Source: Chara braunii (Eukaryota > Streptophyta > Charophyceae > Charales > Characeae). Taken from it: a stretch of 54,829 nt of DNA. The notes under the pieces are model-generated. The model was not told the origin of the DNA. It saw nothing but the letters and a program-made list of their open reading frames with translations, and searched no databases. Where the stretch lies: the NCBI GenBank assembly GCA_003427395.1, contig BFEA01000204.1, positions 1,126,624 to 1,181,452 of the forward strand. Reading direction: 5' to 3'. The first letter of the stretch is position 1; the number at the start of each line of letters is the position of its first letter. The translations under genes and the position numbers were made by a program. Below, in pieces: positions 20,601 to 30,790 of this stretch.

Positions 20601-20602
20601 AC

Positions 20603-22844
20603 TGTTACCTGCCCAGTTGGGCGATGTATATATGTATAGCCAAGGATCCTCATTGTGATGAAAAGGACTGAATGGACAATGCAGTGCTAGTGGAATCTCA
20701 ACAAGCAATGTACATCCTGATACATACAAAATGGGGCCTTGTAGGGCAGCGGAAGACTTAGATATAAGCCGTGACCTGACCGGGACTGACCTCTCTCACG
20801 TAGTATAAGACAGCGCAGTGGAATGCTAGAATACCAATGACTAACCTGCAATGAACCCAGATCGTGAAAACACTTGTGACAATGTAAGCCCAGAATATCA
20901 AGCCGCTGATAATCAATAATCAAAATCGTGTCCAGAAAGAATGAGATGAGATAATCATACACAGACAAAGGAGAGAGGAGGGAGATTAGACAAAGGAGAG
21001 GAATAATAGTACAATGCCCACTCCTGGTTCGGGCTCCCTCCTCGATCGCCACCTCAAATAATCAATAGTCTGAACACATGTCCGAAGTCCTACAACAATG
21101 TGCCACGCGGCACGTCTAATCAGTCCCTCATCAGCGCTGGAGCAATGTCGACATGAAGACAACCAGGTATGTATCCACGATCTCTCCACAGTCCTGATCT
21201 CCTCCTGAAGTGACGATGAAACAGAACAGCAGTGCCGGTCATGTAGTCCCAGCAAAAGAACACGTGGCAGCAGCCACGTCACCAACAACGGGTGGCAGCT
21301 GCCACGTCAGCATGCCTTGAAGACAGTAGCCAGCCAGCCACCATCCCGAGCTAGCAGCGCGTCGCCGCAAATCTCCCAAATGCCAGCACAAAGCCAGCGT
21401 CCACCAGCGTCACAGCGTCGAGCCAGCGTCGCATCGTCAACGTGTGAAGTCAGCATTGACGCAAGACAGAATGAATGTCAAAGCCAGGAAGTCAGCGCTT
21501 ATGTAGCGTTGACGCCGGGTCTGGACCCCGGATGCTGCATCCCTCAACCGTCCAGATCTCAATGCAAACTAGGGCCCAGATTGGTCTGAAACCGAATTCC
21601 CTCCGGCCTGGATGCTGTCTGGGTACCTGCGCACAACAAGTGAGTGTATCCAACCAAGGGCCTGGGTGCGGTACCTTTGACTCTGCAGTTGACTTTGACC
21701 CTTGAATTTCCTGTGTGCAGCGTTCGGTCACACAGCCATTCGCGACAGACTCAGGCCTGGGCGTGTCTTGGTCACACAGCCCAGCGCAGACCATCTCAGG
21801 TCTGTGTTGCCTGGGGCTGAGTTCTGTGCCCCAGGCTACTTCTGAACAGGGTTACTGCAAACCCAATCAATGTCGCAATGCAGACCAAACGTACATCATC
21901 CTCACCACAAAGTGTGAAGGGGCCTGGCGCTACACACAGGAAGAATGCGCCAGGTCCAGGACCATACACAGATGAAGAGGAGGGGCTCAGACGAAGAAGA
22001 GGGGGAAGATGGGAATGTCGTCAACACCAAGTCTTTGGTACAATCCCAGATAATCCCTCGTCAAATATCAGAAGCCCAATGTCGAGTCTGGATCCAAATG
22101 TCACCAAGCCCGCTCTCTCGTAGTCTGCTGATGCAGTGAAGTCAGGTAGCAAGAGGGTGAGAGGGAGATGGTGGACTGAGAAGAGGAAGAAGAAGAACTC
22201 TCTCTCTCTCATGTGCCAGGTACTAACCTGTGAAGATGGCGCTGTTGCTGCAGGTACCTTGACGACGAGCTGGAGCTATGGCGCTGCAGGTAAGTCTCTC
22301 TGGCCTCTGCCCAATCTCTATCTCTCTCCAGTGCGACTCTAGCTCCTAATAGCGCCCAGCGCTGAAGACTACTGCTAACACTACTGCTACTACTGCAGCG
22401 CTCCTCCAGAGTGCTGCTGCCGAATCCTGAAGACTATCTCCTGCCTCCTGAACTGCACGCGAAGTGCCTGGGAAGTCCCTATGAACTACCTGCAGCCTGC
22501 AGGGCGGGCCAGTCTTATATATTGCTGGCCCGTACAGGAGGCTGCTCTTGCCAATGCCAAAGCGTGCCAGACCCTGGCGTTGAAGCTCAAACAAAGGTTG
22601 TCTTGAAAACAGGCCCAAAATGGCCTGTGCTAAAACCCTGGTCTGGTGCCCGAGTTTCAGGGCAGGTCGATCTTATGAGGGCCTGAAAATGGCCCTCCGT
22701 TTCAGGCTGAAAAGACTCAGGGCCTGGAGGGCCCTGTTTTAGGCTGAAACGACACAGGGTCTGTAGGCCCTTGTTTTCAGGCTTTCAGGCTGAAACGACC
22801 CAGGGCCTGAAAATGGGCCCCGTTTGCAGGCACAGCAGGTAACA
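20603..22844 (-). repeat. Element D 5' LTR with nested insertion
   Basis: Begins TGTTACCTGCCC and ends CAGCAGGTAACA. After removal of the 1013-bp insert at 20847-21859 it aligns with the left LTR throughout. Its 3'-proximal tandem array has fewer copies of the roughly 60-bp unit than the left LTR. It directly abuts atp1-like sequence at 22845. Confidence 0.85.
20847..21859. mobile_element. Nested insertion, probable solo LTR of another family
   Basis: The 1013-bp insert begins TGCAATGAACCC and ends GGGTTACTGCA, so it has TG...CA ends and imperfect inverted termini. It is flanked by AACC on both sides (20843-20846 and 21860-21863). The left LTR of element D shows the empty site (ACTAACCCAATC) with a single AACC. 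No coding frame with a known domain. It is most simply a solo LTR with a 4-bp target duplication. Confidence 0.8.
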
Positions 22845-23120
22845 TTAGGAGTACCTATTGATGGAAAAGGTGCTTTAGGTGCTCTGGAGCAAAGACGTGT
22901 AAGAGTCAAAGCTCCGGGAATTATTTCACGTAAATCCATCTATGAACCAATGCAAAAAGGATTGGATAGGCTAATTTCAATGGGCTGTGGTCAATGGGAG
23001 CTTGCTATTGCAGGTAAGACTGCTATCACAATTGATACTACATTGAATCAGAAGCAGATCAATGCAAAAGGAGTTTGTGAGAAAGAAAAAGCTGTATTGT
23101 GGCTATGTAGCAGTTGGTCG
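22845..23120 (+). pseudogene. atp1: NUMT of mitochondrial atp1, part 2
   Basis: Reads [19 protein letters not shown], then [20 protein letters not shown], then [20 protein letters not shown], and after a frameshift near 23088 continues [11 protein letters not shown]. This is the nucleotide-binding part of ATP synthase subunit alpha. Compared with the family, about ten residues around GRGQRELIIGDRQTGKT are lost, including part of the P-loop, so it cannot encode a working enzyme. Base composition is more A+T-rich than the flanking LTR. Similarity ends near 23120. It continues part 1 at 14111-14191. Confidence 0.88.
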
Positions 23121-23966
23121 GATATTATTGATATTGGAATAACTTTGGACAGAAAAAATGTGCTGGTAGTCTTACAAGGCAAGAACCAACATCTACACTT
23201 CTTTTTTTTCGTAAAGAAAAGAAGTTGGACCATTTCTTGGTTAGTTTATGCATGTCATCCTTCCACAGGGGCAATACTAGTCTTCGCTGTATCATTCCAA
23301 TTTTAACGGATGTCTCCAGAGGGAGGCATGCACACTTTTGCGTGTGTGCTTTCAGGAGATACATAGATCATGGGCTTTGGTCCACTACAGAATGTTCTAA
23401 TGTATCTGGCACTGAAAACGGTTTCAATTCATTCAGAATGTTTGATCAGTCCAAAGGTAGCTGGTCCATGGCGTTGTCCACAGGTACGTTGATTTGTTTT
23501 GCGGCGCGAGGCCCCGGTCTCGATTTCTGCATGCTAGGATTCCTTGAGCAAAGATTGTTGATATCAGGTACGATAATGATTCAAGCGCGCCCAATCCTTC
23601 CTCGTCAGGTTTTAATCCCACGTCCTTGAAAAGCAGAGTAGAGTACCCCCCACCTAACCATAAGAGTGGGGCCCCTTCCCTCCTCTCAGAATGCAAGGGA
23701 GAGAGGTTTTTAGGTTTTTGGACCCTACAGTTCGATCCGGTCAATCTGTCTTCTGTGGGGTTTCCAGCAAGTATCCCTCCATGAACTGATGGCTGCATGT
23801 GGAAGAAAGAGAAAGACTTAGACATCTGTTGTCCAGCAATGAGGTGTGCCACTGTTGTCCAGCAATGAGGTGGACAGATTGTATCCAGTGGACAAACGAG
23901 GTGTGCAACTGTTGTCCAGCAATGAGGTGAGGCCCCGCCCCAATAGTGGTGGTTGGCCAAAGGCTG
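23121..23966. other. Gene-free interval
   Basis: No supported gene. An open frame at about 23225-23629 has no recognised domain. Near 23830-23930 the phrase TTGTCCAGCAATGAGGTG is repeated three times. This may be old transposon or further organelle sequence too diverged to recognise. Confidence 0.4.
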
Positions 23967-24300
23967 CGTTTTCACCCAAATAAATGCACGGTCATTATCA
24001 CCGTATCTTAGACAGAAAGTTGCCCCAAACACAGCTGTAATGCCTAGGCGTTCTGTTCAGGTAAAGACAGGTAGGGGCAGTGCACCTCCTAAGGGCCTGG
24101 TCCCACACTTTCAGCTTGATTAAACCACCAGTACGTTTTCACCCAAATAAACGCACGGTCATTATCACTGTATCTCAGACAGAAATTTGCCCCAGACACA
24201 GCTGTAATGCCTAGGCGTTCTGTTCGGGTAAAGACAGGTAGGGGCAGTGCACCTCCTAAGGGCCTGGTCCCACACTTTCTGCTTGATTAAACCACCAGTA
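23967..24300. repeat. Tandem duplication, two 167-bp units
   Basis: CGTTTTCACCCAAATAAA starts both copies (23967 and 24134). They are nearly identical to the end of each unit, which contains GGGCCTGGTCCCACACTTTC and ends in GATTAAACCACCAGTA. The unit end overlaps the left terminus of MITE M1. Confidence 0.85.
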
Positions 24301-24484
24301 CGTTTGGGCAACATTTTTCCGACCTTGGAGACGCCCTGCACGCCAAAAAAAAACGAGTGGTGTGGTCCTCCTTTTTGGCTGACGCCGCCAGCCATTTTGG
24401 TCTGGTAGGCGGAGGCGCAGAAATTGCAGCGCGTTAACGTCAAGGGCGCATGGCTGATGTAGGGGCCAAGTACTGGTGGTTTAA
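24287..24484. mobile_element. MITE M1, intact 198-bp copy
   Basis: Perfect 15-bp terminal inverted repeats TTAAACCACCAGTAC and GTACTGGTGGTTTAA. If TTAA is the target duplication the element proper is 190 bp. Related pieces lie at 13292-14110, and one left end is at about 24121-24134. It has no coding capacity. The superfamily cannot be assigned with confidence: TTAA suits piggyBac-like elements, but TA or TAA duplications are also possible. Confidence 0.7.
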
Positions 24485-24507
24485 TAGGGCCTAATCCCAC
24501 ATTCACA

Positions 24508-25226
24508 CAGTAATTTGGGAGACAATTTCATTTCAGACCTTTTCGGCAATGTATTCAAGCTCCTCCCTAGATGCATAAAATGCAGCATTGAGCAAGATGA
24601 CAGCACAAAAAAAAAGGTTGGTCCTCAATTCAAGAATGTGGGTTCAAGGATCCCTTCATGCCCTTTAGCAGTAATTTGGGAGACAATTTCATTTCAGACC
24701 TTTTCGGCAATGTACTCAAGCTCCTCCCTAGATGCAGAAAATGCAGCGTTGAGCAAGACGACAGCACAAAAAAAAAGGTTGGCCCTCAAATCAAGAATGT
24801 GGGGGGACCATTCACATCACAGCACATCATAGTTAGGGTTTCGTGTTTAGACTTTGAAATTTACAAGATCACAAATCATCACACATATCACACAAATATT
24901 ACACATACGTGTTAGGGTTTCGCGGATTTCTATAGCGGCGCTGGACCCGGTTTCCAGCTGATACTTTCAGATGCATGAACAGGGACGCTGGACCCGATTT
25001 CCAGCAGACACATTCTCATAATTGTACAGGGACGCTGGACCCGATTTCCAGCAGGTGTAGCTCCCCACCAATAGATGGAGCCTTCGACGCCGGGACCTAC
25101 TTACCGGGGATGCTCTTATCACCTCGTTAAGTAGGTTTCCCGTATAACGAAGTTTCAAAAAAAATAAAAATAAAATAAAAAATAAATCAAGAATGTGGGT
25201 TCAAGGATCCCTTCATGCCCTTCAGC
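24508..25226. repeat. 161-bp tandem duplication, second unit split by a retroposon
   Basis: Units begin CAGTAATTTGGGAGACAATT at 24508 and 24669. On the minus strand each unit reads LLNAAFSASREELEYIAEK, followed by AAGGTCTGA, which resembles the end of an exon at a splice donor, so the unit may derive from a host gene. The second unit runs to 24803 and resumes at 25200 after the insertion at 24804-25183. Confidence 0.65.
24804..25183 (+). mobile_element. A-tailed retroposon with 16-bp target duplication
   Basis: The 380-bp insert ends in an A-rich tail (about 25156-25183) and is flanked by AAATCAAGAATGTGGG at 24788-24803 and 25184-25199. It contains three copies of CGCTGGACCCGATTTCCAGC (first copy with one change) near 24936, 24988 and 25031. 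No reading frame. It is a SINE or a strongly 5'-truncated LINE. I see no clear tRNA-like promoter boxes. Confidence 0.8.
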
Positions 25227-25984
25227 AAAAAAGTGGATCTGACATTGTTTTGTAAGTTGTGGCAGCTGCAGCTGTCCAGGTAGATGGATGAGTGGCCAAA
25301 TAACGGGAGGATGGTATCACAGAGAACACTGTGGTCATTCCTCTTTGTTTGAGTCCGTCCCCCACTCCCCGGACTCCTCCCAATTCCCCCTCTTTCCAGA
25401 GGAGCATGATTTCAAAGCATTGGCCCAGGGGTCGGACGTTCGGGCCAATCACAATAACGGTGCCCCAGCCACTGCACCCAACCAACAGATCTGATTCTGG
25501 AAGAAGAGTGCCGCAATGTACTGGTAATGGGGTCCCGCTTAGCTCTCCGGCCCGTACGGCAACAGACCCTGTCTCTTATGGTGGAGAGGGGTATTCTCAA
25601 ATTGAGAGAGCATGATCCCCTCTAAACTAATGCAGAACCTGGTGCAGAGGGCTGCAGCACTCCACTTGCCATCTCGGTTGGCACTATGCCGTTGCTCGGA
25701 TGCCGGCAAAAGCCCTAATAACTTGTTGGACTCATTGAGTCCCTGACAAAACCTAGGAATTCCAGAACGTAGTATGATGGGGGCAGCACATTGTATTGGG
25801 TGTACGCTTCAGCTTACGTTAAGGTATCAGGGATGAGGGGTGCCATTTTAGCTCTTTCCGTGTTAATGGTTGTAGTGTTTTGCAATGTGCGCACGAAAAT
25901 ATAGCGTGCAGGGACAAGCTATATGAGGTGGTATTAGGATATTATTCTGATAATGCAAGGAGGATTATTCTGATAGTGCAAGCC
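25227..25984. other. Gene-free interval
   Basis: No gene or clear repeat boundary is supported. Short open frames have no domains. Confidence 0.4.
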
Positions 25985-26417
25985 TGCAAGGAGGCCGGGA
26001 TATAGTAACTCAGATCACAACCACATTGAGTTCTCGTACATCAGCATTGACCCAACGACAAGCATAAAGCAAAACGAAGAAAGCAGTCATGTCACATTGC
26101 ACCACATATAGACAATATTGAAGTTTTTTGATGAAGCAGCCCGTGACTCGCCTCCATTCAATCAAAACAATAACAAAATAATAGTCTTGCAATGCTGGTT
26201 TCCCATCGACAAGACCGACCACTGTGACCGCATACCCTATCCAATAGCCTACTCTGGCCTACTCTGAACCTCACTGGTCTCCAATGCTGTATGATACAAT
26301 GCAGCTCTCCATAGATCCCCGACAGAAAATGGACAATGCCGGAGCTCACAGGCGACCACAAGGTATGCCCCTCGCCAACTCTTCTCCCACCTCAAAGACT
26401 CTCCCCTTCCTTGCCCC

Positions 26418-26458
<41 letters not shown>

Positions 26459-26559
26459 NNNNNNNNNNNNNNNNNNNNNNNNNNAGCTCACAGGCGACCA
26501 CAAGGTATGCCCCTCGCCCACTCTTCCCCCACCTCACACACTTTCCCCCTCCTTGCCCC

Positions 26560-26640
<81 letters not shown>

Positions 26641-26840
26641 CCCCTGCCTGGCTCTCCTCCGTGGCACTGGCTGACCTGGCTGGCACTGGTGCTGCTGCTG
26701 CTTCGTGTGCGCTCAGGCGGCCTCCTAACTTCTCCCTGGCCCAAATGTGCCGAACGCTGCCCTGGCCTTCTCCTCCAAATTCCTCTGGCCGGGGTCCCTA
26801 TCAAACCTATTCACAGTTCCTTTAAGTGGCTTAAACACTT
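25985..26840 (-). repeat. Diverged LTR fragment of the B/E/F family
   Basis: Starts TGCAAGGAGGCCGGGA and has TCAGATCACA...CACATTGA like LTR F. It later has ACCACAAGGTATGCCCCTCGC, matching the conserved CCAGGTATGTCCCTCGC region of the family. Two (CT)n tracts (26421-26458 and 26563-26636) interrupt it. The right edge is unclear. Confidence 0.5.
26459..26484. other. Assembly gap (26 N) between duplicated flanks
   Basis: The sequence before the gap, from AGCTCACAGGCGACCACAAG to the (CT)n tract, is repeated after it with a few differences. The gap lies at the end of the (CT)n tract. This fits two alleles or repeat copies joined end to end rather than a real duplication. Confidence 0.8.
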
Positions 26841-27339
26841 GACGGATTTCACGCACAAGCTACGGCACACCGGTTGCTTGAGAGGGGGAGGGTGGGGGGC
26901 TTGAAGCTGCTGCCACTTGTGCTTCAACATTCCGTTCAAACTGATCTCACTGCGCGGCAGCTTGTGCAACTGCGGATTCCCCAGGGGATCCTTCAAACGG
27001 TGGACAGCCCCGCTAATTCACGATCTACTGTGCACGGCAGTGTCAATGTCATCAGCGAGATAGTCTCATTCAGACTCGTTCTTCGTGAAGCGCAGACATG
27101 TATTGGCATTCCATCTTTATTGCTGCATGAGCCTGCATCCATGGTCTGATGCAGTGCTTGTGACATACGATGGTACTTTCATCAAAGCTTGTCTTCTATG
27201 TCATTGTGTCTCAACTTCTCAATCCATAAATTGGATCCCTCACGCCATGTTCTTCTCCTAAATTGGATCCCTACTCTTGTAGAAATCACTAACGTGAGAA
27301 ATCTGGTATCTGGGCCATCCGCGGTCCTACCAGGCTGAC
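26841..27339. other. Gene-free interval
   Basis: No supported gene. A short direct repeat AAATTGGATCCCT is present near 27230 and 27260. Confidence 0.4.
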
Positions 27340-28485
27340 TGTGACATACTGCGTAGCCACACGGGCCTGCAGGGCCCGTCCCACATTCTCAGCCTAAAAG
27401 CCTAGAAATAAGGGCTTACAGGCCCCGTGTCGTTTCAGCCTGAAAGACTGAAAACGAGGGCCTGCAGGCCCTATGTCGTTTCAGCCTAAAACAGGGCTTT
27501 TCAGCCTGAAATGGAGGGCCACTTTCGGGCCCTCATAAGATCGCCCTGCCCTAACACTCAGGCACAAAACCAGGGTTTCGGGAACAGGCTATTTTTGGCC
27601 TGTTCCCACGACAGCCTCAGCAGGAGCTGCAGCGGCAGCCCCTGGCTCCCTTCAGCATTGGCAAGAGCAGCCTCCTGGACTGCCTCGCCCTGCAGTCAGG
27701 AGGCAGGCCGAGTAGTACATAGGGAGTTCCCATGCACTTCACGGGTAGGTAGTTGGACAGAAGGCAGGACGCAGTCTTCAGGATTCGGCAGCAGCACTCA
27801 GGAGGAGCGCTGCAGGAGTAGCTTAGCGCTAGCAGTGGTCTTCAGCGCTGGGCGCTAGTAGCTGCAGGAGTAGTCTTCAGCGCAGGGCGCTAAGTAGTGG
27901 TAGTGGTAGTAGTCTTGGAGAGAGATGGCTGGCGGAGGCCAGCGAGACTTACCTGTGGCGCCATAACTCCAGCTCCATCTTCAAGGTACCTGCATCAAGG
28001 CGCCAGCTTCACAGGTTAGTACTGGACAGAAAGCGAGAGAGTTCTTCTTCTTCCTCTTCTAAGTCCACCATCTCTTCTTCACCCTCTCCCTATCTGACTT
28101 CTCAGTATCTGCAGACTACGACAGAGAGAGAGAGAGTTGTGACTTGAGACTTGACGACATTGGATCCAGACTCGACATTGGGATTCAGACATTTTGACGA
28201 GGGACTATTTGGGCTTGTGCCGAAGACTTGGTGTTGACGACATTCCCATCTTCCCCTCTTCTTCGTCTAACCCCCCTCTTCTTCGTCTGTGTATGGTTGG
28301 GGCTGGCGCATTCTTCCTGTGTGAACGCCAGACCCCTTCACACCATGGAGTGATGATGATGATGATGTATGTTCGGGGCTGCATTGCAATATTGATTGTT
28401 CGGATCATTGGTATCTAAGTCTTCCGCTACGCTATCATGTACTTTGTGAGCGAGGTCGGTTCTTGTTCTGGTCTGCACCGTTACA
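27340..28485 (+). repeat. Solo LTR of the element D family
   Basis: From TGTGACATACTGC to GCACCGTTACA. In reverse complement it aligns with the element D LTR: the GGCCTGTAGGCCC / TTTCAGGC tandem array, the GGCAAGAGCAGCCTCCTG region and the GGAATGTCGTC part are all recognisable. There is no internal region on either side. The 5-bp flanks (CTGAC, GTATG) are not a duplication, so it is old or its edges have been altered. Confidence 0.7.
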
Positions 28486-28978
28486 GTATGCAACACTGAC
28501 GCCCGGGATCATCACCCGATCTTAAGATTTTAAGGTCGCCTGGCGATCCAGGTCGTCCACGGTCCTACTGTGCCATGGCCAGGATCGACCCGCAATCTTA
28601 AAACCTGGGCCGTCGGCAGGGTACCGGCTGGCCAATGACCGAGATTAGAAGTTAGGGCTGCCAGGCCTGGGGAGAAACCGATTCCAGGCCGAGGTCCCCT
28701 ATTGGGCACCACATTTCGCCGCAGGGCCAACAAGGCAACACCCACTAGCATGGACGCGGTGTATAGCGAACGGGTGAGAAACGCGCACTCACATGGCCGC
28801 CCGCCCACCCGCCCACCCTCTGCCCGCACAAGCACACGTGCGGACACACATGCACACGCACGCACGCACTTGAATGCATCATGGGCAGACTGTCGGGGTT
28901 CAACCTCCTGATGCACGCACACACACACAGTCTGGCACAGTCATGCTTTTTTTTAGAGTTCATACGCGTGCGCACGCG

Positions 28979-29045
<67 letters not shown>

Positions 29046-29046
29046 N

Positions 29047-29108
<62 letters not shown>

Positions 29109-29185
29109 ACCCCAACATGACGACACTGACTGATGTAAATGACAATGAAGACGGTGATGAGTAAAAAGTGCCGGTTTCATAAAAC
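28486..29185. repeat. Gene-free interval with (GA)n tract
   Basis: A (GA)n tract of about 127 bp at 28981-29107 contains a single undetermined base at 29046, so its true length is uncertain. A diffuse inverted repeat lies near 28520-28610. No gene. Confidence 0.6.
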
Positions 29186-29202
29186 AGAAGCGCAAAAGGG
29201 GA

Positions 29203-29732
29203 GTTTAGGGTTTTGGATAGACTTACACAAACAAGGTTTGAAATGGTAAGGTCTTTTCAGGACTTCATGAGGAACACACAGATTATGCTCTTACAGCTTA
29301 AAAAACAAACAAACAAACAAACAAACAAACAAACAAACATTAGGACTAAAGACCAGCGGAAGATAAACCTAGCTCAACCAGCAATACACACAGATCTGAC
29401 AGCCCTATAGCTGAGAGGAAGAACTAGGGAAAGATCGGATAGGACGATAGACAGATACCACATTACAGAGTTCACAACTTCGACAGGCCTTATAAGCCCA
29501 GGATTACGTCAAATAGGCTAACTTAGGCAGGGGTGATTGATGGTACATCCTTCCCGTGGGAAGTAATCAATGCCGTCTTTCGGGCCTTCCTACCATAAAG
29601 GGGAGGAGCGTGTGTGAGTACCTTTTGTAATCATTTCTGACTTGCCGGTGGAATAGGAACCGGACTGATGCTCCCCAGAATGGAAAAGGAGCCAGAACCG
29701 TAAGGTTCTGTTTTTTGAAAAAAAAAAAAAAA
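29203..29732 (+). mobile_element. A-tailed retroposon with 17-bp target duplication
   Basis: The 530-bp insert starts GTTTAGGGTTTTGGATAG and ends in 15 A residues. AGAAGCGCAAAAGGGGA flanks it at 29186-29202 and 29733-29749. It contains an (AAAC)n tract at about 29302-29338. Its last 90 bp (TTGCCGGTGGAATAGGAACC, CCCCAGAATGG) resemble a short A-tailed copy near 4100-4170, which shows a repeated family. Probably a SINE or 5'-truncated LINE. No frame. Confidence 0.82.
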
Positions 29733-29749
29733 AGAAGCGCAAAAGGGGA

Positions 29750-30790
29750 CAATCCAATCACACGAGAATGGTCAAAATACAAAAATGGTGCGTGTGACGC
29801 ACGTTGTGAAGATTAAAGTCGAAGAAAGATGGTCGCAATCATGCTAGCCTTTCCTCATTCCCCTGGGCTTTGTGGTGAGGGTGGATTAAGCCTCGAGCTG
29901 CCAGCCGCTGCTCCCAACGAGAGCTCGCAAACTGTCTGTGGCCAATGCTTAGGTATGGATGACCATGGGATAAGTAACAGTTCTTCAAAAGACACAAACG
30001 GGGAATATGGACGAAGGACATTTCAACAACAACATTGCCTCGGCCACAAATCTGAAACAACAGTCGTCATGGGGAAAGGGGTGTGGATGGCAAATCTGTG
30101 CTACCCATTCCCTGATGTCCCCTTCACACACTTGCAACTGATCATCTGAGTGGGGAAGGGACTGACATGAGGGCAATCAGGGCTTCCTGGGGGAGGGCTA
30201 GGGTAGGTTTCAACATAATGAACTGCTCTGAGACGGCATATGTAGTTACGCACCTGCTTGTATCTAGTACTTCACCACAGTACACATCAGTAACCTTGCC
30301 ACATGCGAAAGAGAAGGAAAGAGATGTACTCACATTAAAACTCAAGGACTAGAACAAAATCCACATGGCAAACATCCAACACTATGAAAGATCAACGCAG
30401 CAAACTAAGGACTCACACGGGCCCTGGGGGTGCCGAACTTAAGTTTTGCCCTATGGCCATGCGAATCACCTTTTGGATGGGCCTTAGGGCTGTGGTTCAG
30501 GTTTTGTGCCTTGGTTCTTCTTTCCTTTGTGTAATCCAGGTTTGTTTTTACTGTTTCCGACATAGTTCTGAATTTGTTTTGTTTTCTTCAGAGTTTTGTC
30601 AGTTCCTGGTCTTGTCTGCTCTGAGACTGTCGTTTCTGATTTTTTATGTCCTCACAGGCACAAGTGTGCCTATTCAAAATGAACTTTAATATCTGTTCTG
30701 ATCAGTTTAACATCTTCTTCTCTGTGCTACCAGCCGGGCCGCCTGGGTGACCGTGTTTGCCCGGGCGGCTCGGCCGTGCAAGGGCCAAAG
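29750..30790. other. Gene-free interval ending in an R1 fragment
   Basis: No gene is supported; the frames at 29829-30149 have no recognised domain. Bases about 30728-30790 (GCTACCAGCCGGGCCGCC ... GTGCAAGGGCC) resemble the G+C-rich half of repeat R1. The 3' LTR of B1 begins at 30791. Confidence 0.4.

Larger units (their letters stand above)
14192..22844 (-). mobile_element. Element D: chromodomain Ty3/gypsy retrotransposon
   Basis: LTRs 14192-15404 and 20603-22844 both begin TGTTAC and end GTAACA. The internal region (15405-20602) codes on the minus strand for gag, protease, RT, integrase and a chromodomain, with a PBS two bases from the right LTR and a polypurine tract against the left LTR. 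RNase H, the RT connection region and the integrase N-terminus are deleted, and frames are broken, so it is defective. The element sits inside an atp1 NUMT. The two 5-bp flanks (ATTCC, TTAGG) do not form a clear target duplication, though the coding sequence is collinear across it. Confidence 0.88.

Noticed and set aside
22824-23306. Functional nuclear ATP synthase alpha exon
   Set aside because: Part of the P-loop is deleted and the frame shifts, and the upstream half is separated by an 8.6-kb retrotransposon.
26249-26904. Arg/Glu and Ser/Leu repeat frames crossing the gap
   Set aside because: Microsatellite translations passing through Ns.
28205-28418. Short frames in the 27.3-28.5 kb segment
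   Set aside because: They lie inside a solo LTR homologous to element D LTRs and match non-coding LTR sequence there.
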